This document shows positions 51,938-60,734 of a DNA stretch of 64,000 nucleotides, piece by piece. The stretch spans positions 186,383 through 250,382 of the forward strand of contig NZ_JACIEH010000002.1 of assembly GCF_014196745.1 (NCBI RefSeq). Reading direction: 5' to 3'. A program made the position numbers and the translations under genes. Numbering within the stretch: the first letter of the stretch is position 1; the number at the start of each line of letters is the position of its first letter. The notes below the pieces were generated by a model. That model was not told where the DNA came from. It saw only the letters and a program-made list of their open reading frames with translations, and made no database searches. This DNA is from Sphingomonas kyeonggiensis (GTDB taxonomy: Bacteria > Pseudomonadota > Alphaproteobacteria > Sphingomonadales > Sphingomonadaceae).

Positions 51938-52120
51938 CACGCGCGGGAGAGTGTGGGGCAACCCACCGCCGAAGGAGCAACCGCCCCGGAATCTCTCAGG
52001 CACAAGGGACCGCGCGTACACGACACTCTGGAAAGCGGACGCGGCCCGGCCACGTCCCACCGAAGGGGTAAGCCAGCATGCTGGCGAAAGCTCTCAGGTT
52101 CCGTGACAGAGGGGGCGATG
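51938..52120 (+). ncRNA. tandem glycine riboswitch (gcvT element)
   Basis: This lies in the 305-base gap (51877-52181) upstream of gcvT. The first aptamer runs from gcgggagagt (about 51943) through ccgccgaaggagcaa to atctctcaggcacaaggga. The second starts gacactctggaaagc (52022) and continues caccgaaggggtaagc to gaaagctctcaggttccgtg and acagaggggg (52110-52115). These are the paired conserved blocks of the cooperative two-aptamer glycine riboswitch. Glycine binding normally turns on the downstream glycine-cleavage genes. Nothing else is evident in the gap besides the promoter. Confidence 0.95.
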
Positions 52121-52181
52121 GAATGGCGCGCGAGGATTCCGTGCCGCTCCGTCGAATCCCCTTCGAATCCGGAGTGCCCCG

Positions 52182-53345
52182 ATGAGCCAGCAAATCCAGG
52201 ACCAGCCCCTCAGCGGCGATCCCGAAGGCGGAGAGGGCGAGATCGAGCTGCACAAGCTCCCGCTCGACCAGTGGCACCGCAACAAGGGCGGCCGCATGGT
52301 CCCCTTCGCCGGCTATGAGATGCCGGTCCAGTATGAAGGCATCATGGCCGAGCATGTCTGGGTGCGCGAGCATGCCGGCCTGTTCGATGTCAGCCACATG
52401 GGCCAGCTGACCTTCACCGGCGAAGGCGTCGAGGCCGCGCTCGAGGCGCTGATGCCCGCCGACATCCAGGCGGCGAAGTTCTCCCACCCGGTCTATTCGC
52501 TGTTGATGGCCGAGAATGGCGGCATCCTCGACGACCTGATGCTGACCCGCCTCAAGGAAGGCGAAGTCTACATGGTCGTCAACGGCGCCTGCAAATGGGA
52601 CGACATCGCCCATTTCCGCGAGTTCCTGGCCGACGAGATCGGCCTCAACCATATGGAAGACCACGCCCTGCTCGCGCTGCAGGGTCCCGAGGCCGCCGCG
52701 GCGCTGGAGCGGGTGATCCCCGGCGTCTCCGCCCTCGTCTTCATGCAGGGTGCCGCTTTCCAGTGGCAGGGTCACGACCTGTGGATCAGCCGCTCGGGCT
52801 ATACCGGCGAGGACGGATTCGAGATCTCGGTGCCGGTCGAAGGCGCCGAGGCGCTTGCGGACGCGATCACCGCCCAGCCCGAAGTGAAGCCGATCGGCCT
52901 CGGCGCCCGCGATTCGCTGCGGCTCGAGGCGGACCTGCCGCTCTACGGCCATGATCTCGATACCGAGACCACGCCGGTTGCAGCTGCCCTGGGCTTCGCG
53001 CTCAAGAAGCGCCGCCGCGAGGAAGGCGGCTTCCCCGGCCATGCGCGCATCATGCTCGAGCGCGAGAACGGCCCGATCCTCAAGCGCGTCGGCCTGGTCG
53101 TCGAAGGCCGCCAGCCGGTCCGGGAGGGCGGGCTGGTCGTCGACGCCGACGGCAATGAAGTCGGCAAGGTCACCAGCGGCGGCTTCGCGCCGACGCTGCA
53201 GAAGCCGATCGCCATGGCCTATGTCCCCGCCGCGCAGGCGGAGCCCGGCACCAAGATCACCCTTGCCCAGCGTGGCAAGATCCATTCGGCGGAGGTCGTG
53301 AAGATGCCCTTCGTCGCCCACAAGTACGTCAGAAAGGGAGCCTGA
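52182..53345 (+). CDS. gcvT: glycine cleavage system T protein (aminomethyltransferase)
   Basis: GcvT transfers the methylene group from the H-protein lipoyl arm to tetrahydrofolate, releasing ammonia. The 387-residue protein has the T-protein blocks [47 protein letters not shown] and [14 protein letters not shown], and a C-terminal barrel. The first 20 or so residues (Gly/Glu/Asp-rich, [18 protein letters not shown]) are an extra low-complexity lead. It is the first gene after the glycine riboswitch. Confidence 0.96.
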   Translation: MSQQIQDQPLSGDPEGGEGEIELHKLPLDQWHRNKGGRMVPFAGYEMPVQYEGIMAEHVWVREHAGLFDVSHMGQLTFTGEGVEAALEALMPADIQAAKFSHPVYSLLMAENGGILDDLMLTRLKEGEVYMVVNGACKWDDIAHFREFLADEIGLNHMEDHALLALQGPEAAAALERVIPGVSALVFMQGAAFQWQGHDLWISRSGYTGEDGFEISVPVEGAEALADAITAQPEVKPIGLGARDSLRLEADLPLYGHDLDTETTPVAAALGFALKKRRREEGGFPGHARIMLERENGPILKRVGLVVEGRQPVREGGLVVDADGNEVGKVTSGGFAPTLQKPIAMAYVPAAQAEPGTKITLAQRGKIHSAEVVKMPFVAHKYVRKGA

Positions 53346-53716
53346 TGAGCCGCTATTTCACCGAAGATCATGAGTGGATCGACGTCGACGGCGACACCGC
53401 GACGGTCGGTATCACCGAATACGCCCAGAGCCAGCTCGGCGACATCGTGTTCGTCGAAGTGCCCGATGAGGGCAAGGTCGTGAGCAAGGGCGACGACGCC
53501 GCCGTGGTCGAGTCGGTCAAGGCCGCGTCCGACGTGTATGCTCCCGTCTCGGGCACCGTCATCGAGGGCAACGAAGCGCTCGCCGACAACCCCGCTCTGG
53601 TCAACGAAGACCCCGAAGGCGAAGGCTGGTTCTTCAGGCTGACGCTCGCCGACACCAGCGAGCTCGACAGCCTGATGAACGACAGCGCCTATCAGGACTA
53701 CGTCTCGAAGCTGTGA
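53345..53716 (+). CDS. gcvH: glycine cleavage system H protein
   Basis: GcvH is the lipoylated carrier of the glycine cleavage complex. The 123-residue protein includes [20 protein letters not shown] near the start and [13 protein letters not shown]. The lipoyl-lysine site is K60, in [20 protein letters not shown]. Its start overlaps the gcvT stop (TGATG). It has the normal length. Confidence 0.97.
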   Translation: MSRYFTEDHEWIDVDGDTATVGITEYAQSQLGDIVFVEVPDEGKVVSKGDDAAVVESVKAASDVYAPVSGTVIEGNEALADNPALVNEDPEGEGWFFRLTLADTSELDSLMNDSAYQDYVSKL

Positions 53717-54213
53717 GGCACGCTGCGGCCTTGATCCTGCTCCTGGCAACAGGGTGCGGCGCCACCGCGCCGCAGGTCAAGGTCGCGGATATTCTCGCCC
53801 AGTGCGACGCCTACAAAGGCAAGCCTGTTCAGGCGATGGGGTATCTCGGCCAGTGCACGGTCATCGAAGGTTGTTCTCTCGCCGCCCACAAAGCGGGGTG
53901 GATAGCCTTCGGGCGTGCATGGACGACCTATCAGGAACTAAGCCAGCGACCCGAACTCCATGACACCGCGAAGGCGAGCGAGCGTGTCATGAAATTCATG
54001 CCGCTTGGGTTCAAACCGCAAGATGAGGCGGGATACGCATTCGTCCACAAGGCCGAATCGCTGCAAAACAGCTATGTCGTGATGACCGGCACCATCTCCA
54101 AGGATGGCTGCACCGGCGTCGCCGACGCCGAGCACAGCTACGGTATCCAGCCCACCGATATCCGCGCCTGGACCGAGTCCGAAGGCGCGCCTGCCACTTC
54201 ATCGAGAAGGTAA
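53713..54213 (+). CDS. small lipoprotein gene inserted in the gcv operon
   Basis: A GTG start at 53713 overlaps the gcvH stop (GTGA). The 166-residue product has a lipoprotein signal (LILLLATGC), so Cys15 is lipidated. The mature protein has five further cysteines, among them [19 protein letters not shown] and [16 protein letters not shown]. No family is recognised. Base composition is lower than in its neighbours (about 58-62% G+C in two counted 60-base lines). It is not a glycine-cleavage component. Its place between gcvH and gcvPA is unusual. Confidence 0.8.
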   Translation: MRHAAALILLLATGCGATAPQVKVADILAQCDAYKGKPVQAMGYLGQCTVIEGCSLAAHKAGWIAFGRAWTTYQELSQRPELHDTAKASERVMKFMPLGFKPQDEAGYAFVHKAESLQNSYVVMTGTISKDGCTGVADAEHSYGIQPTDIRAWTESEGAPATSSRR

Positions 54214-54215
54214 AA

Positions 54216-55574
54216 ATGCGCTACCTGCCCCTTACCCAGCCCGATCGCGAGGCGATGCTCGGCGTCATCGGCGCCAAGTCGATCGACGATCTCTTCGTCG
54301 ATGTGCCTGCCAGCGCCGTGCTCGACGGTCCGATCCCCGGCCTGCCGATGCATGCCAGCGAGCTCGCCGTCGAACGCCATATGACGAAGCTCGCCGCGAA
54401 GAACCTGGCGGCGGGGGCAGCGCCCTTCTTCCTCGGTGCCGGTGCCTATCGCCACCATGTGCCGGCCAGCGTCGATCACATCATCCAGCGCGGCGAGTTC
54501 CTCACCGCCTACACGCCCTACCAGCCGGAAATCGCGCAGGGCACGCTGCAGATGATGTTCGAGTTCCAGTCGCAGATCGCGCGGCTGCTCGGCTGCGACG
54601 TGGCGAACGCCTCGATGTACGACGGCTCGACCGCGTGCTGGGAAGCCATCACCATGGCCCGCCGCGTCACCAAGCGCGGCAAGGCGATCCTTTCGGGCGG
54701 CCTGCACCCGCACTATGTCTCGGTCGCCAACACCATGGCGAAGTTCACCGGCGATCAGCTCGTCACGTCGCTGCCGACGCTGAGCCTGACTCCGGACACC
54801 GATGACCTGATCGCCCAGATCGACGACGACACCTCGTGCGTCGTGGTCCAGTATCCCGACATTCTCGGCCGCATCGCCGACCTGTCCAAGCTTGCCGAAG
54901 CCGCGCATGCGAAGAAGGCGCTGCTCGTCGCCGTCGTCACCGAGCCGGTGGCGCTGGGCGCGATCAAGGCGCCGGGCGAGATGGGCGCGGACATCGTGGT
55001 CGGCGAAGGCCAGTCGCTCGGCGTCGGCCTGCAGTTCGGTGGCCCCTATGTCGGCCTGTTCGCCTGCTCGGAGAAGCTCGTGCGCCAGATGCCGGGCCGG
55101 CTCTGTGGCGAGACCGTCGATGCCGAGGGCAAGCGCGGCTATGTGCTGACGCTCAGCACCCGCGAGCAGCATATCCGCCGCGAGAAGGCGACGTCGAACA
55201 TCTGCACCAGCTCGGTGCTGTGCGCGCTCGCCATGTCGGTGCACATGACGCTGCTCGGCGAGAAGGGCCTGCGCCAGCTCGCCGCGATCAACCACGCCAC
55301 GGCCTCGGCCGCCGCTGACCGCCTGGCTTCGGTGCCGGGCGTCGAGCTGGTCACCCCGACCTTCTTCAACGAGTTCACGCTCAAGCTGTCGAAGGAAGCG
55401 CGCCCGGTCGTGCGCCAGCTTGCCGATCAGGGCATCCTGGCCGGCGTATCGCTCGGCCGCCTCTATCCGGGCGCCGACGCTCTCGCCAACGGCCTGATCG
55501 TCGCGGTCACCGAAACCACTACGCAGGAGGACGTCGAGACGCTTGCCTCCGCGCTCCAGGAGGTGCTGGCATGA
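54216..55574 (+). CDS. gcvPA: glycine dehydrogenase (decarboxylating) subunit 1
   Basis: This is the N-terminal half of P-protein, made as a separate subunit as in many alphaproteobacteria. The 452-residue protein starts [20 protein letters not shown] and includes [40 protein letters not shown] and [20 protein letters not shown]. Later sections are [12 protein letters not shown] and [20 protein letters not shown]. It forms the heterodimer with the lysine-bearing GcvPB to decarboxylate glycine onto GcvH. The gene starts 3 bases after the lipoprotein stop. Confidence 0.96.
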   Translation: MRYLPLTQPDREAMLGVIGAKSIDDLFVDVPASAVLDGPIPGLPMHASELAVERHMTKLAAKNLAAGAAPFFLGAGAYRHHVPASVDHIIQRGEFLTAYTPYQPEIAQGTLQMMFEFQSQIARLLGCDVANASMYDGSTACWEAITMARRVTKRGKAILSGGLHPHYVSVANTMAKFTGDQLVTSLPTLSLTPDTDDLIAQIDDDTSCVVVQYPDILGRIADLSKLAEAAHAKKALLVAVVTEPVALGAIKAPGEMGADIVVGEGQSLGVGLQFGGPYVGLFACSEKLVRQMPGRLCGETVDAEGKRGYVLTLSTREQHIRREKATSNICTSSVLCALAMSVHMTLLGEKGLRQLAAINHATASAAADRLASVPGVELVTPTFFNEFTLKLSKEARPVVRQLADQGILAGVSLGRLYPGADALANGLIVAVTETTTQEDVETLASALQEVLA

Positions 55575-57145
55575 GCACGATCAACCAGTCCGGCTGGCGC
55601 CCCACCACCCCCGAAGCGGGTGAGGCGGGCGACCTCTCGACCTTCACCGGCAACCGCGCGCTGATGCTCGACGAGGCGCTGATCTTCGAGATCGGCTCGT
55701 CCGAGACCACCGGCGTCGATTTCGGCGAAGTTCCTGCGGCGCCTTCGCGCCTCGGCGGCCTCGAGCGTAGCGCCGAAATCGGCCTGCCCGGCCTGTCCGA
55801 GCCCGAGACGGTGCGCCACTATACCCGCCTGAGCCGCCAGAACTACGCGATCGACCTGGGCCTGTTCCCGCTCGGCTCGTGCACGATGAAGCACAATCCG
55901 CGCCTCAACGAGCGCATGGCGCGCCTGCCGGGCTTCGCGGACATCCACCCGCTCGCGCCCGTAGACACGGTGCAGGGCGCGCTGGAGGTCATTGACCAGC
56001 TCGCCCACTGGCTGATCACGCTCACCGGCATGCAGGCGGTGGCGATGAGCCCCAAGGCCGGCGCGCATGGCGAGCTCTGCGGCATCCTCGCGATCCGCTC
56101 GGCGCTCGACGCGCAGGGCCAGCAGCACCGCAAGATCCTGCTCGTGCCGACCAGCGCACACGGCACCAACCCGGCAACCGCGGCGTTCGCCGGCTTCTCG
56201 GTCGAGGACATTCCCGCCACCGAGGACGGCCGCGTCGACCTCGAAGCGCTCAAGGCGCGGCTGGGGCCGGACATCGCCGGCGTGATGATCACCAACCCCA
56301 ATACCTGCGGCCTGTTCGAGCGCGACATGAAGGCGATCTCGGACGCGGTGCATGCGGCGGGCGGCTATGTCTATTGCGACGGCGCCAACTTCAACGCGAT
56401 CGTCGGCCGGGTCCGCCCGGGCGATCTCGGCGTCGACGCGATGCACATCAACCTGCACAAGACCTTCTCGACCCCGCATGGCGGCGGCGGCCCGGGCTCG
56501 GGCCCGGTCGTGCTGTCGGCGGCGCTGGCGCCCTATGCGCCGCTGCCGTTCGTCGAGAAGCAGGGCGACAAGTTCCACCTCGTCGAGGAGGAAACCGCAG
56601 GCGAGCATCATGCCGGCACCTTCGGCCGCATGACCGCGTTCAACGGCCAGATGGGCATGTTCACCCGTGCGCTGACCTATATCCTCAGCCACGGCGCGGA
56701 CGGCCTGCGCCAGGTCGCCGAGGATTCGGTGCTCAACGCCAACTATATCCTGCGCTCGATGACCGACGTGCTGGAGGCGCCGTTCGCCAAGTACGGCCCG
56801 TGCATGCACGAGGCGATCTTCAGCGATAAGGGCCTGCCCGAGGGCCTGTCGACCATCGACATCGCCAAGGGGCTGATCGACGAGGGCTATCACCCGATGA
56901 CGGTGTATTTCCCGCTCGTCGTCCACGGTGCGATGCTGGTGGAGCCGACCGAGACCGAGTCCAAGGCGGCGCTCGACCAGTTCATCGGCGCGTTCCGCAG
57001 CGTGGCTGCCCGCGCCAAGAATGGCGACCCGACGATCAAGACCGCCCCGCACTTCGCCCCGCGCCGCCGCCTCGACGAGACGCTCGCCGCGCGCAAGCCG
57101 GTGCTGGCGTGGAAGGGGGCGGTGACGGCGGAAGCTGCGGAGTAA
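55571..57145 (+). CDS. gcvPB: glycine dehydrogenase (decarboxylating) subunit 2
   Basis: The 524-residue C-terminal half of P-protein carries the PLP lysine in [20 protein letters not shown]. Other blocks are [40 protein letters not shown], the [20 protein letters not shown] region, and [20 protein letters not shown]. Its start overlaps gcvPA (ATGA). A perfect hairpin follows the stop. Confidence 0.97.
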   Translation: MSTINQSGWRPTTPEAGEAGDLSTFTGNRALMLDEALIFEIGSSETTGVDFGEVPAAPSRLGGLERSAEIGLPGLSEPETVRHYTRLSRQNYAIDLGLFPLGSCTMKHNPRLNERMARLPGFADIHPLAPVDTVQGALEVIDQLAHWLITLTGMQAVAMSPKAGAHGELCGILAIRSALDAQGQQHRKILLVPTSAHGTNPATAAFAGFSVEDIPATEDGRVDLEALKARLGPDIAGVMITNPNTCGLFERDMKAISDAVHAAGGYVYCDGANFNAIVGRVRPGDLGVDAMHINLHKTFSTPHGGGGPGSGPVVLSAALAPYAPLPFVEKQGDKFHLVEEETAGEHHAGTFGRMTAFNGQMGMFTRALTYILSHGADGLRQVAEDSVLNANYILRSMTDVLEAPFAKYGPCMHEAIFSDKGLPEGLSTIDIAKGLIDEGYHPMTVYFPLVVHGAMLVEPTETESKAALDQFIGAFRSVAARAKNGDPTIKTAPHFAPRRRLDETLAARKPVLAWKGAVTAEAAE

Positions 57146-57154
57146 CTTGCTCTA

Positions 57155-57178
57155 GCCCCTCCCCTTTAGGGGAGGGGC
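57155..57178 (+). terminator. hairpin ending the gcv operon
   Basis: A perfect 10-bp stem GCCCCTCCCC (57155-57164) with GGGGAGGGGC (57169-57178) has a TTTA loop, 9 bases after the gcvPB stop. There is no T-tract downstream. It also marks the border to the lower-GC gene pair. Confidence 0.6.
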
Positions 57179-57193
57179 GGATCCAAGAGGGGG

Positions 57194-57922
57194 CTAAACC
57201 ACAGGCCAAACAGCGGCGATCATTGCGCAAGCAGCCTCAATGTTTGCAATGCGGCGTGCCGAGTTGACTGGTCCGCGAACTACGGCGCGACGAGGAACAT
57301 CGATTACCATTGAGGTCGGAGCGTGTGGGGTTCCCAAATACGCTAGATACTGGGCGGTATGTAGATGGGCTATCGTAGCAAGGTGGCCATTGGCCTCTGC
57401 CCTTCGGTTTTCCGCAGCATCGCCTGGTGTGCCGATGGTGCAACGAATGAATGCCTGTCCCACACGATCATCGGTGCGCCCCCGTGAAAGCGCCACAACG
57501 TCAGGAGACACCGAGATTTCTACGCCTGCAATATTCAGTGTCGGTGATGGCAATTGGGGTTCACGGTACTCGGTTCCCCAGAGGTCCAGTTCGTTTGTTG
57601 CCCGCTGAAACGCTTCGATGACGTCGATACATCGTTGGGCGTCGTCACGCACCAATGGTCCATGATTGGCATTATCGCGTCGGTCTTCCAGATCCACAAT
57701 GGATCGAGCGGAGATACGATTTAGGTTGCTGCGATCCCTTAAGCATTCTGCAATTGTGCGACGCGCATGCTGATATTGGATTATAAGTGGCCGATTTGGA
57801 CCAGGATTTTTCGCTTGTCGTAGAATCCCCATCTGGCCTACGGGCGTCGCGGCGACCAGATAGTCGGCGAGTTGTGACGCTGAAAGGCGTGGTAGAGCGC
57901 GAGGGGCGGGAGCACGAGCCAT
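57194..57922 (-). CDS. HEPN-motif protein of unknown function (possible RNase)
   Basis: The 242-residue protein starts at ATG 57922 with AGGA 8 bases upstream. Helix-rich residues 45-125 contain the motif R82-D83-N-A-N-H87 in IVDLEDRRDNANHGPLVRDD. This is the R-[N/D/H]-x3-H arrangement of HEPN ribonucleases, followed by a typical acidic helix (AQRCIDVIEAFQRATNEL). The rest (residues 135-242) is a beta/helix part with no recognised family. Two 60-base lines inside it contain 59 G+C in 120, far below its neighbours, so it looks acquired. RNase activity is a guess from the motif. Confidence 0.65.
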   Translation of the reverse strand: MARAPAPRALPRLSASQLADYLVAATPVGQMGILRQAKNPGPNRPLIIQYQHARRTIAECLRDRSNLNRISARSIVDLEDRRDNANHGPLVRDDAQRCIDVIEAFQRATNELDLWGTEYREPQLPSPTLNIAGVEISVSPDVVALSRGRTDDRVGQAFIRCTIGTPGDAAENRRAEANGHLATIAHLHTAQYLAYLGTPHAPTSMVIDVPRRAVVRGPVNSARRIANIEAACAMIAAVWPVV

Positions 57923-58157
57923 GGATGAGTTCCTAATTGTCGGGACAACGCCAACAGGCACGCAAGTTTATCTATCCGAATTGTCGGGGCGTACTCTAGC
58001 CGACAACGGAATTAGCGAAGATCGTAGCGGTCTATATCTATATGAAGCAAGCGACGAGGTAACTGGCTCTGGGATACGAGTGCTTGCATCTCTGCCTTGT
58101 TTTGATTCCGCGCTCCGCATGATCGAAGTGCTTGGGCTTCGTCCCGCCGCGGCGTAA
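57921..58157 (+). CDS. 78-residue protein, divergent partner of the HEPN-motif gene
   Basis: ATG 57921 overlaps the HEPN gene's ATG head to head within CATG. The product is 78 residues, of ordinary composition: MDEFLIVGTTPTGTQVYLSE, then an acidic middle (LYLYEASDEVTGSGIR) and a small hydrophobic end. No family is known to me. The ribosome site is weak (GGGGCGGGAG). Base composition is as low as in the partner. It may be an antitoxin-like or regulatory partner, which is speculation, or a chance frame. Confidence 0.45.
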   Translation: MDEFLIVGTTPTGTQVYLSELSGRTLADNGISEDRSGLYLYEASDEVTGSGIRVLASLPCFDSALRMIEVLGLRPAAA

Positions 58158-58223
58158 GGGAACGGTTAGAGTAGATTATTCTTGGGCTTGAGTAACTCTC
58201 CGGTGGCCGTTCGGTGATGGAGG

Positions 58224-59141
58224 TTAAATCTGTGACCCCCGCCACAACCAATCCCCCGGCAATCCCAGCCGCTCGCTCGCCTTGGCCGGCGGCGCATCCA
58301 GCAGCGGCACCCGGTTCGCCACCCGCGCCACCGCGCGCACCAGCTGCCGTTCGAACCGGCGCAGCCGCCATGCCTCCAGCCCTAGCCGGTCGATCAGCGC
58401 ATCGGGCAGCAGCGACACCGATGCGCGCAGCAGCATCCGCTGGAACGGCCGGGCCACCCGCGGCAGGGCGGGCACCGCGCGCATGATCGCCAGGAACTCG
58501 TGGATGATGGGCGAGGGCACCAGCCGCGCGTCCATCTTCGCGAACAGCGCCGCCATCTTCGCCTCGCTCGCCGGCGCACCTGTCGCGCCATAGAGCCGCG
58601 CCACCACCGCGCCTTCGGCCAGCGCGCTGTCGCGCTCGCGGTAGCTGAGCGGCTGGGCATAGGCGTGATAGGCGCGGATGAAGCCAAAGGAGGCGGTCGC
58701 CTGCACCCAGTCGAGCAGCACCGAATCGTTCGCGCGGTAGGGCGCGCCCTCGCTGGTGACGCCGGTCACCCGCTCGTGCGCCCGTACCACCCCGGCGATC
58801 ATCGCCTCGGCGCGGCTCCGGGGGCCATAGACGCTCATCATCGCCGCGAGCCCGGTCCGCCGCAACCGGGTCAGCGCATCGGTGCGGAAGCTCGAATGCT
58901 GCCACACCCCGTCGCGCACGCCCGGCTCGGCCAACTCGAGGATCACCGCCGCCACGCCGCCGATGAACAGGGTGACGGGATTCTTGAACACCCGCCACGA
59001 TACTGAGTCCGCCGGCACCAGCGCCGGCTCGCCCCGCGGCACCGCAAAGTCGAAGTCCATGCCGGGTGCCGAGCCCATCATCTCGCCCGCCGCCGCGCCG
59101 ATCCGGCGGAGCATGGGTCTGGGAAGCGAGAGCGCGGTCAT
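58224..59141 (-). CDS. DUF2236 (MpaB/rubber-oxygenase-like) protein
   Basis: The 305-residue protein has the DUF2236 pattern: SWRVFKNPVTLFIGGVAAVI, LELAEPGVRDGVWQHSSFRT, then the H-E-R-V-T-G site in VVRAHERVTGVTSE, and LLDWVQATASFGFIRAYHA. In the family's better-known members this helix bundle binds heme b and acts as an oxygenase or peroxidase-like enzyme. The role here is unknown. It stands alone. Confidence 0.88.
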   Translation of the reverse strand: MTALSLPRPMLRRIGAAAGEMMGSAPGMDFDFAVPRGEPALVPADSVSWRVFKNPVTLFIGGVAAVILELAEPGVRDGVWQHSSFRTDALTRLRRTGLAAMMSVYGPRSRAEAMIAGVVRAHERVTGVTSEGAPYRANDSVLLDWVQATASFGFIRAYHAYAQPLSYRERDSALAEGAVVARLYGATGAPASEAKMAALFAKMDARLVPSPIIHEFLAIMRAVPALPRVARPFQRMLLRASVSLLPDALIDRLGLEAWRLRRFERQLVRAVARVANRVPLLDAPPAKASERLGLPGDWLWRGSQI

Positions 59142-59240
59142 GCCGGGTCAACGCCGATACCCCCGGAACCGTTCAAATGCCGATTGTCCGCGGGCTCGGG
59201 ACAGCGCAGCCTGCGCGCCAAATCCATTGGGGGATCCGAC

Positions 59241-59567
59241 ATGAAGATCATGTTCTTCGCGGCCGCACTCGCCGCCGCTGCCGTCTCGCTGCCCGCGCAT
59301 GCCCAGGAGGGCGTCACCGTCGGCGAGGTCCGGCTCTTCGCCTTCAACTTCTGCCCGGAGGGCTGGGTGGAGGCCAATGGCCAGCTGATGCCGATCCGCA
59401 GCCAGCCGGCGCTCTATGCGCTGTTCGGCAACAGCTATGGCGGCGACGGCGCCAGCAGCTTCGCGGTGCCCGATCTGCGCAAGGTGATTCCGCAGCCGGC
59501 GGTCGATAGGGAAAAGCGCCTGCGCTACTGCGTCGCGGTCCGGGGCGACTTTCCCCGGCGCCCCTGA
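59241..59567 (+). CDS. secreted single-domain tail-collar protein
   Basis: ATG 59241 gives 108 residues with a Sec signal (MFFAAALAAAAVSLPAHAQE). The phage tail-collar domain follows: VGEVRLFAFNFCPEGWVEAN, GQLMPIRSQPALYALFGNSY, and GGDGASSFAVPDLR. This microcystin-dependent-protein-like fold is normally a tail or baseplate part. Here it is exported, solitary and in chromosomal context without phage genes. It ends with an Arg-rich tail. The role is unknown. Confidence 0.85.
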   Translation: MKIMFFAAALAAAAVSLPAHAQEGVTVGEVRLFAFNFCPEGWVEANGQLMPIRSQPALYALFGNSYGGDGASSFAVPDLRKVIPQPAVDREKRLRYCVAVRGDFPRRP

Positions 59568-59612
59568 GCGCCGGGCCGGGGTCTCAGATCCAGCCCCCTG
59601 AGCGCGTCGCGC

Positions 59613-60086
59613 TTAAATCCAACGGCGCACGGCTGACTTGTAGCTGAGATAGCGCTCGCCGAACTTCGCGGCGAGATAGGCTTCCTCGCGCTCGATCACT
59701 TCGCGCTGGATCACCAGGATCAGCGGGATCAGCAGCAGCAACGTCACCAGGCTGTCCATCCAGATCGTCACGCCGGCATAGGCCAGCGCCATCCCGAAAT
59801 ACATCGGGTTGCGCGACCAGCGATAGACGCCGTCGGTCACCAGCGCGGTCGTGCGCTTCCACGGCTTGGGGTCGGTCCCGGCGGCGCGGAACAGCCCGAC
59901 GGCGGACAGCATGATCCCCACGCCGAGCAGGGTCGCCAGCGATCCCAGCCCGCGCTCGCTCGCATGGTTGAGCGGCAGGTCGGGGCTGCCCAGCAATTTG
60001 CCGAGCGCCAGCCCCACCACCAATGTCCCGATGAAAGCAGCGGCCGGCGCGAATTTCACGCCTGCGCTATCCTGTTCGACGTCCAT
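59613..60086 (-). CDS. isoprenylcysteine carboxyl methyltransferase-like membrane protein
   Basis: ATG 60086 gives 157 residues with four hydrophobic segments. The C-terminal pattern VTDGVYRWSRNPMYFGMALA, then LVIQREVIEREEAYLAAKFG and ERYLSYKSAVRRWI, is that of the ICMT/PEMT family, in which R-x-P-M-Y and E-E-x-x-L bind SAM and the head group. Bacterial members methylate lipids or other small molecules. The substrate is unknown. Homology supports this start rather than an in-frame ATG 21 codons upstream. Confidence 0.88.
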   Translation of the reverse strand: MDVEQDSAGVKFAPAAAFIGTLVVGLALGKLLGSPDLPLNHASERGLGSLATLLGVGIMLSAVGLFRAAGTDPKPWKRTTALVTDGVYRWSRNPMYFGMALAYAGVTIWMDSLVTLLLLIPLILVIQREVIEREEAYLAAKFGERYLSYKSAVRRWI

Positions 60087-60215
60087 GAACCCTCCGGGCG
60101 TCCTGATGGACCGGCGTGAACGCATGCGCAATCCTCTTGCCTTTGCCACGCAACTCGGCTGGCATATGAAGTGTATTACTTATATAGATCACATGCAAGT
60201 TTCCGGGGGAATCCA

Positions 60216-60734
60216 ATGCACGGCCAGCCATTCCATCCAAATCCGCTCTACCAGCTCATCCCGGTCGCGATCATCCTGGTGGTCCTCGCGCTGCGCTTCC
60301 GCCGCCTGTCGCGCGAGCGGCCGCTGAAGATCGAGCGGCTGTGGATCGTGCCCGCGCTCTATGTGCTGATCGCCGGTTTCACCTTCTGGCGCATCCCGCC
60401 CGCGCCGATGACCTGGGCGATCGCCGCCGCCGCGCTGCTCGCCGGCGCCGCGCTCGGCTGGCAGCGCGGCCGGATGATGCGCATCACGGTCAATCCGGAG
60501 ACGCACGAGATCTCGCAAAAGGGCTCGCTCGCCGCGATGGCCTTCATCCTCGTGCTCGTCCTGGTCCGCTCGCTCGCCCGCAATGCCGAGACGCTGGGCA
60601 TCCCCGGCATGCATTTCGACGTGATGGCGATGACCGACGTGCTGATCGCCTTCGCGCTCGGCATGCTGACGATGCAGCGGGTCGAGATGTTCCTGCGCGC
60701 CCGCCGGCTGCTCGGGGAGGCGCGGGCGGCATGA
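60216..60734 (+). CDS. membrane protein, DUF1453/CcdC-like
   Basis: ATG 60216 gives 172 residues with a short N-terminal region (MHGQPFHPNPLYQLIPVAII) and about five hydrophobic segments. Basic loops such as RFRRLSRERPLKIERL and QRGRMMRITVNPETHEIS separate them. The layout resembles DUF1453/CcdC-like membrane proteins, but I am unsure. Its stop overlaps the DUF938 methyltransferase start (ATGA), so the two form an operon. Confidence 0.65.
   Translation: MHGQPFHPNPLYQLIPVAIILVVLALRFRRLSRERPLKIERLWIVPALYVLIAGFTFWRIPPAPMTWAIAAAALLAGAALGWQRGRMMRITVNPETHEISQKGSLAAMAFILVLVLVRSLARNAETLGIPGMHFDVMAMTDVLIAFALGMLTMQRVEMFLRARRLLGEARAA

Noticed and set aside
59241-59567. Prophage remnant signalled by the tail-collar gene
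   Set aside because: No other phage gene, integrase or attachment site is seen near it, and the protein has a Sec signal.
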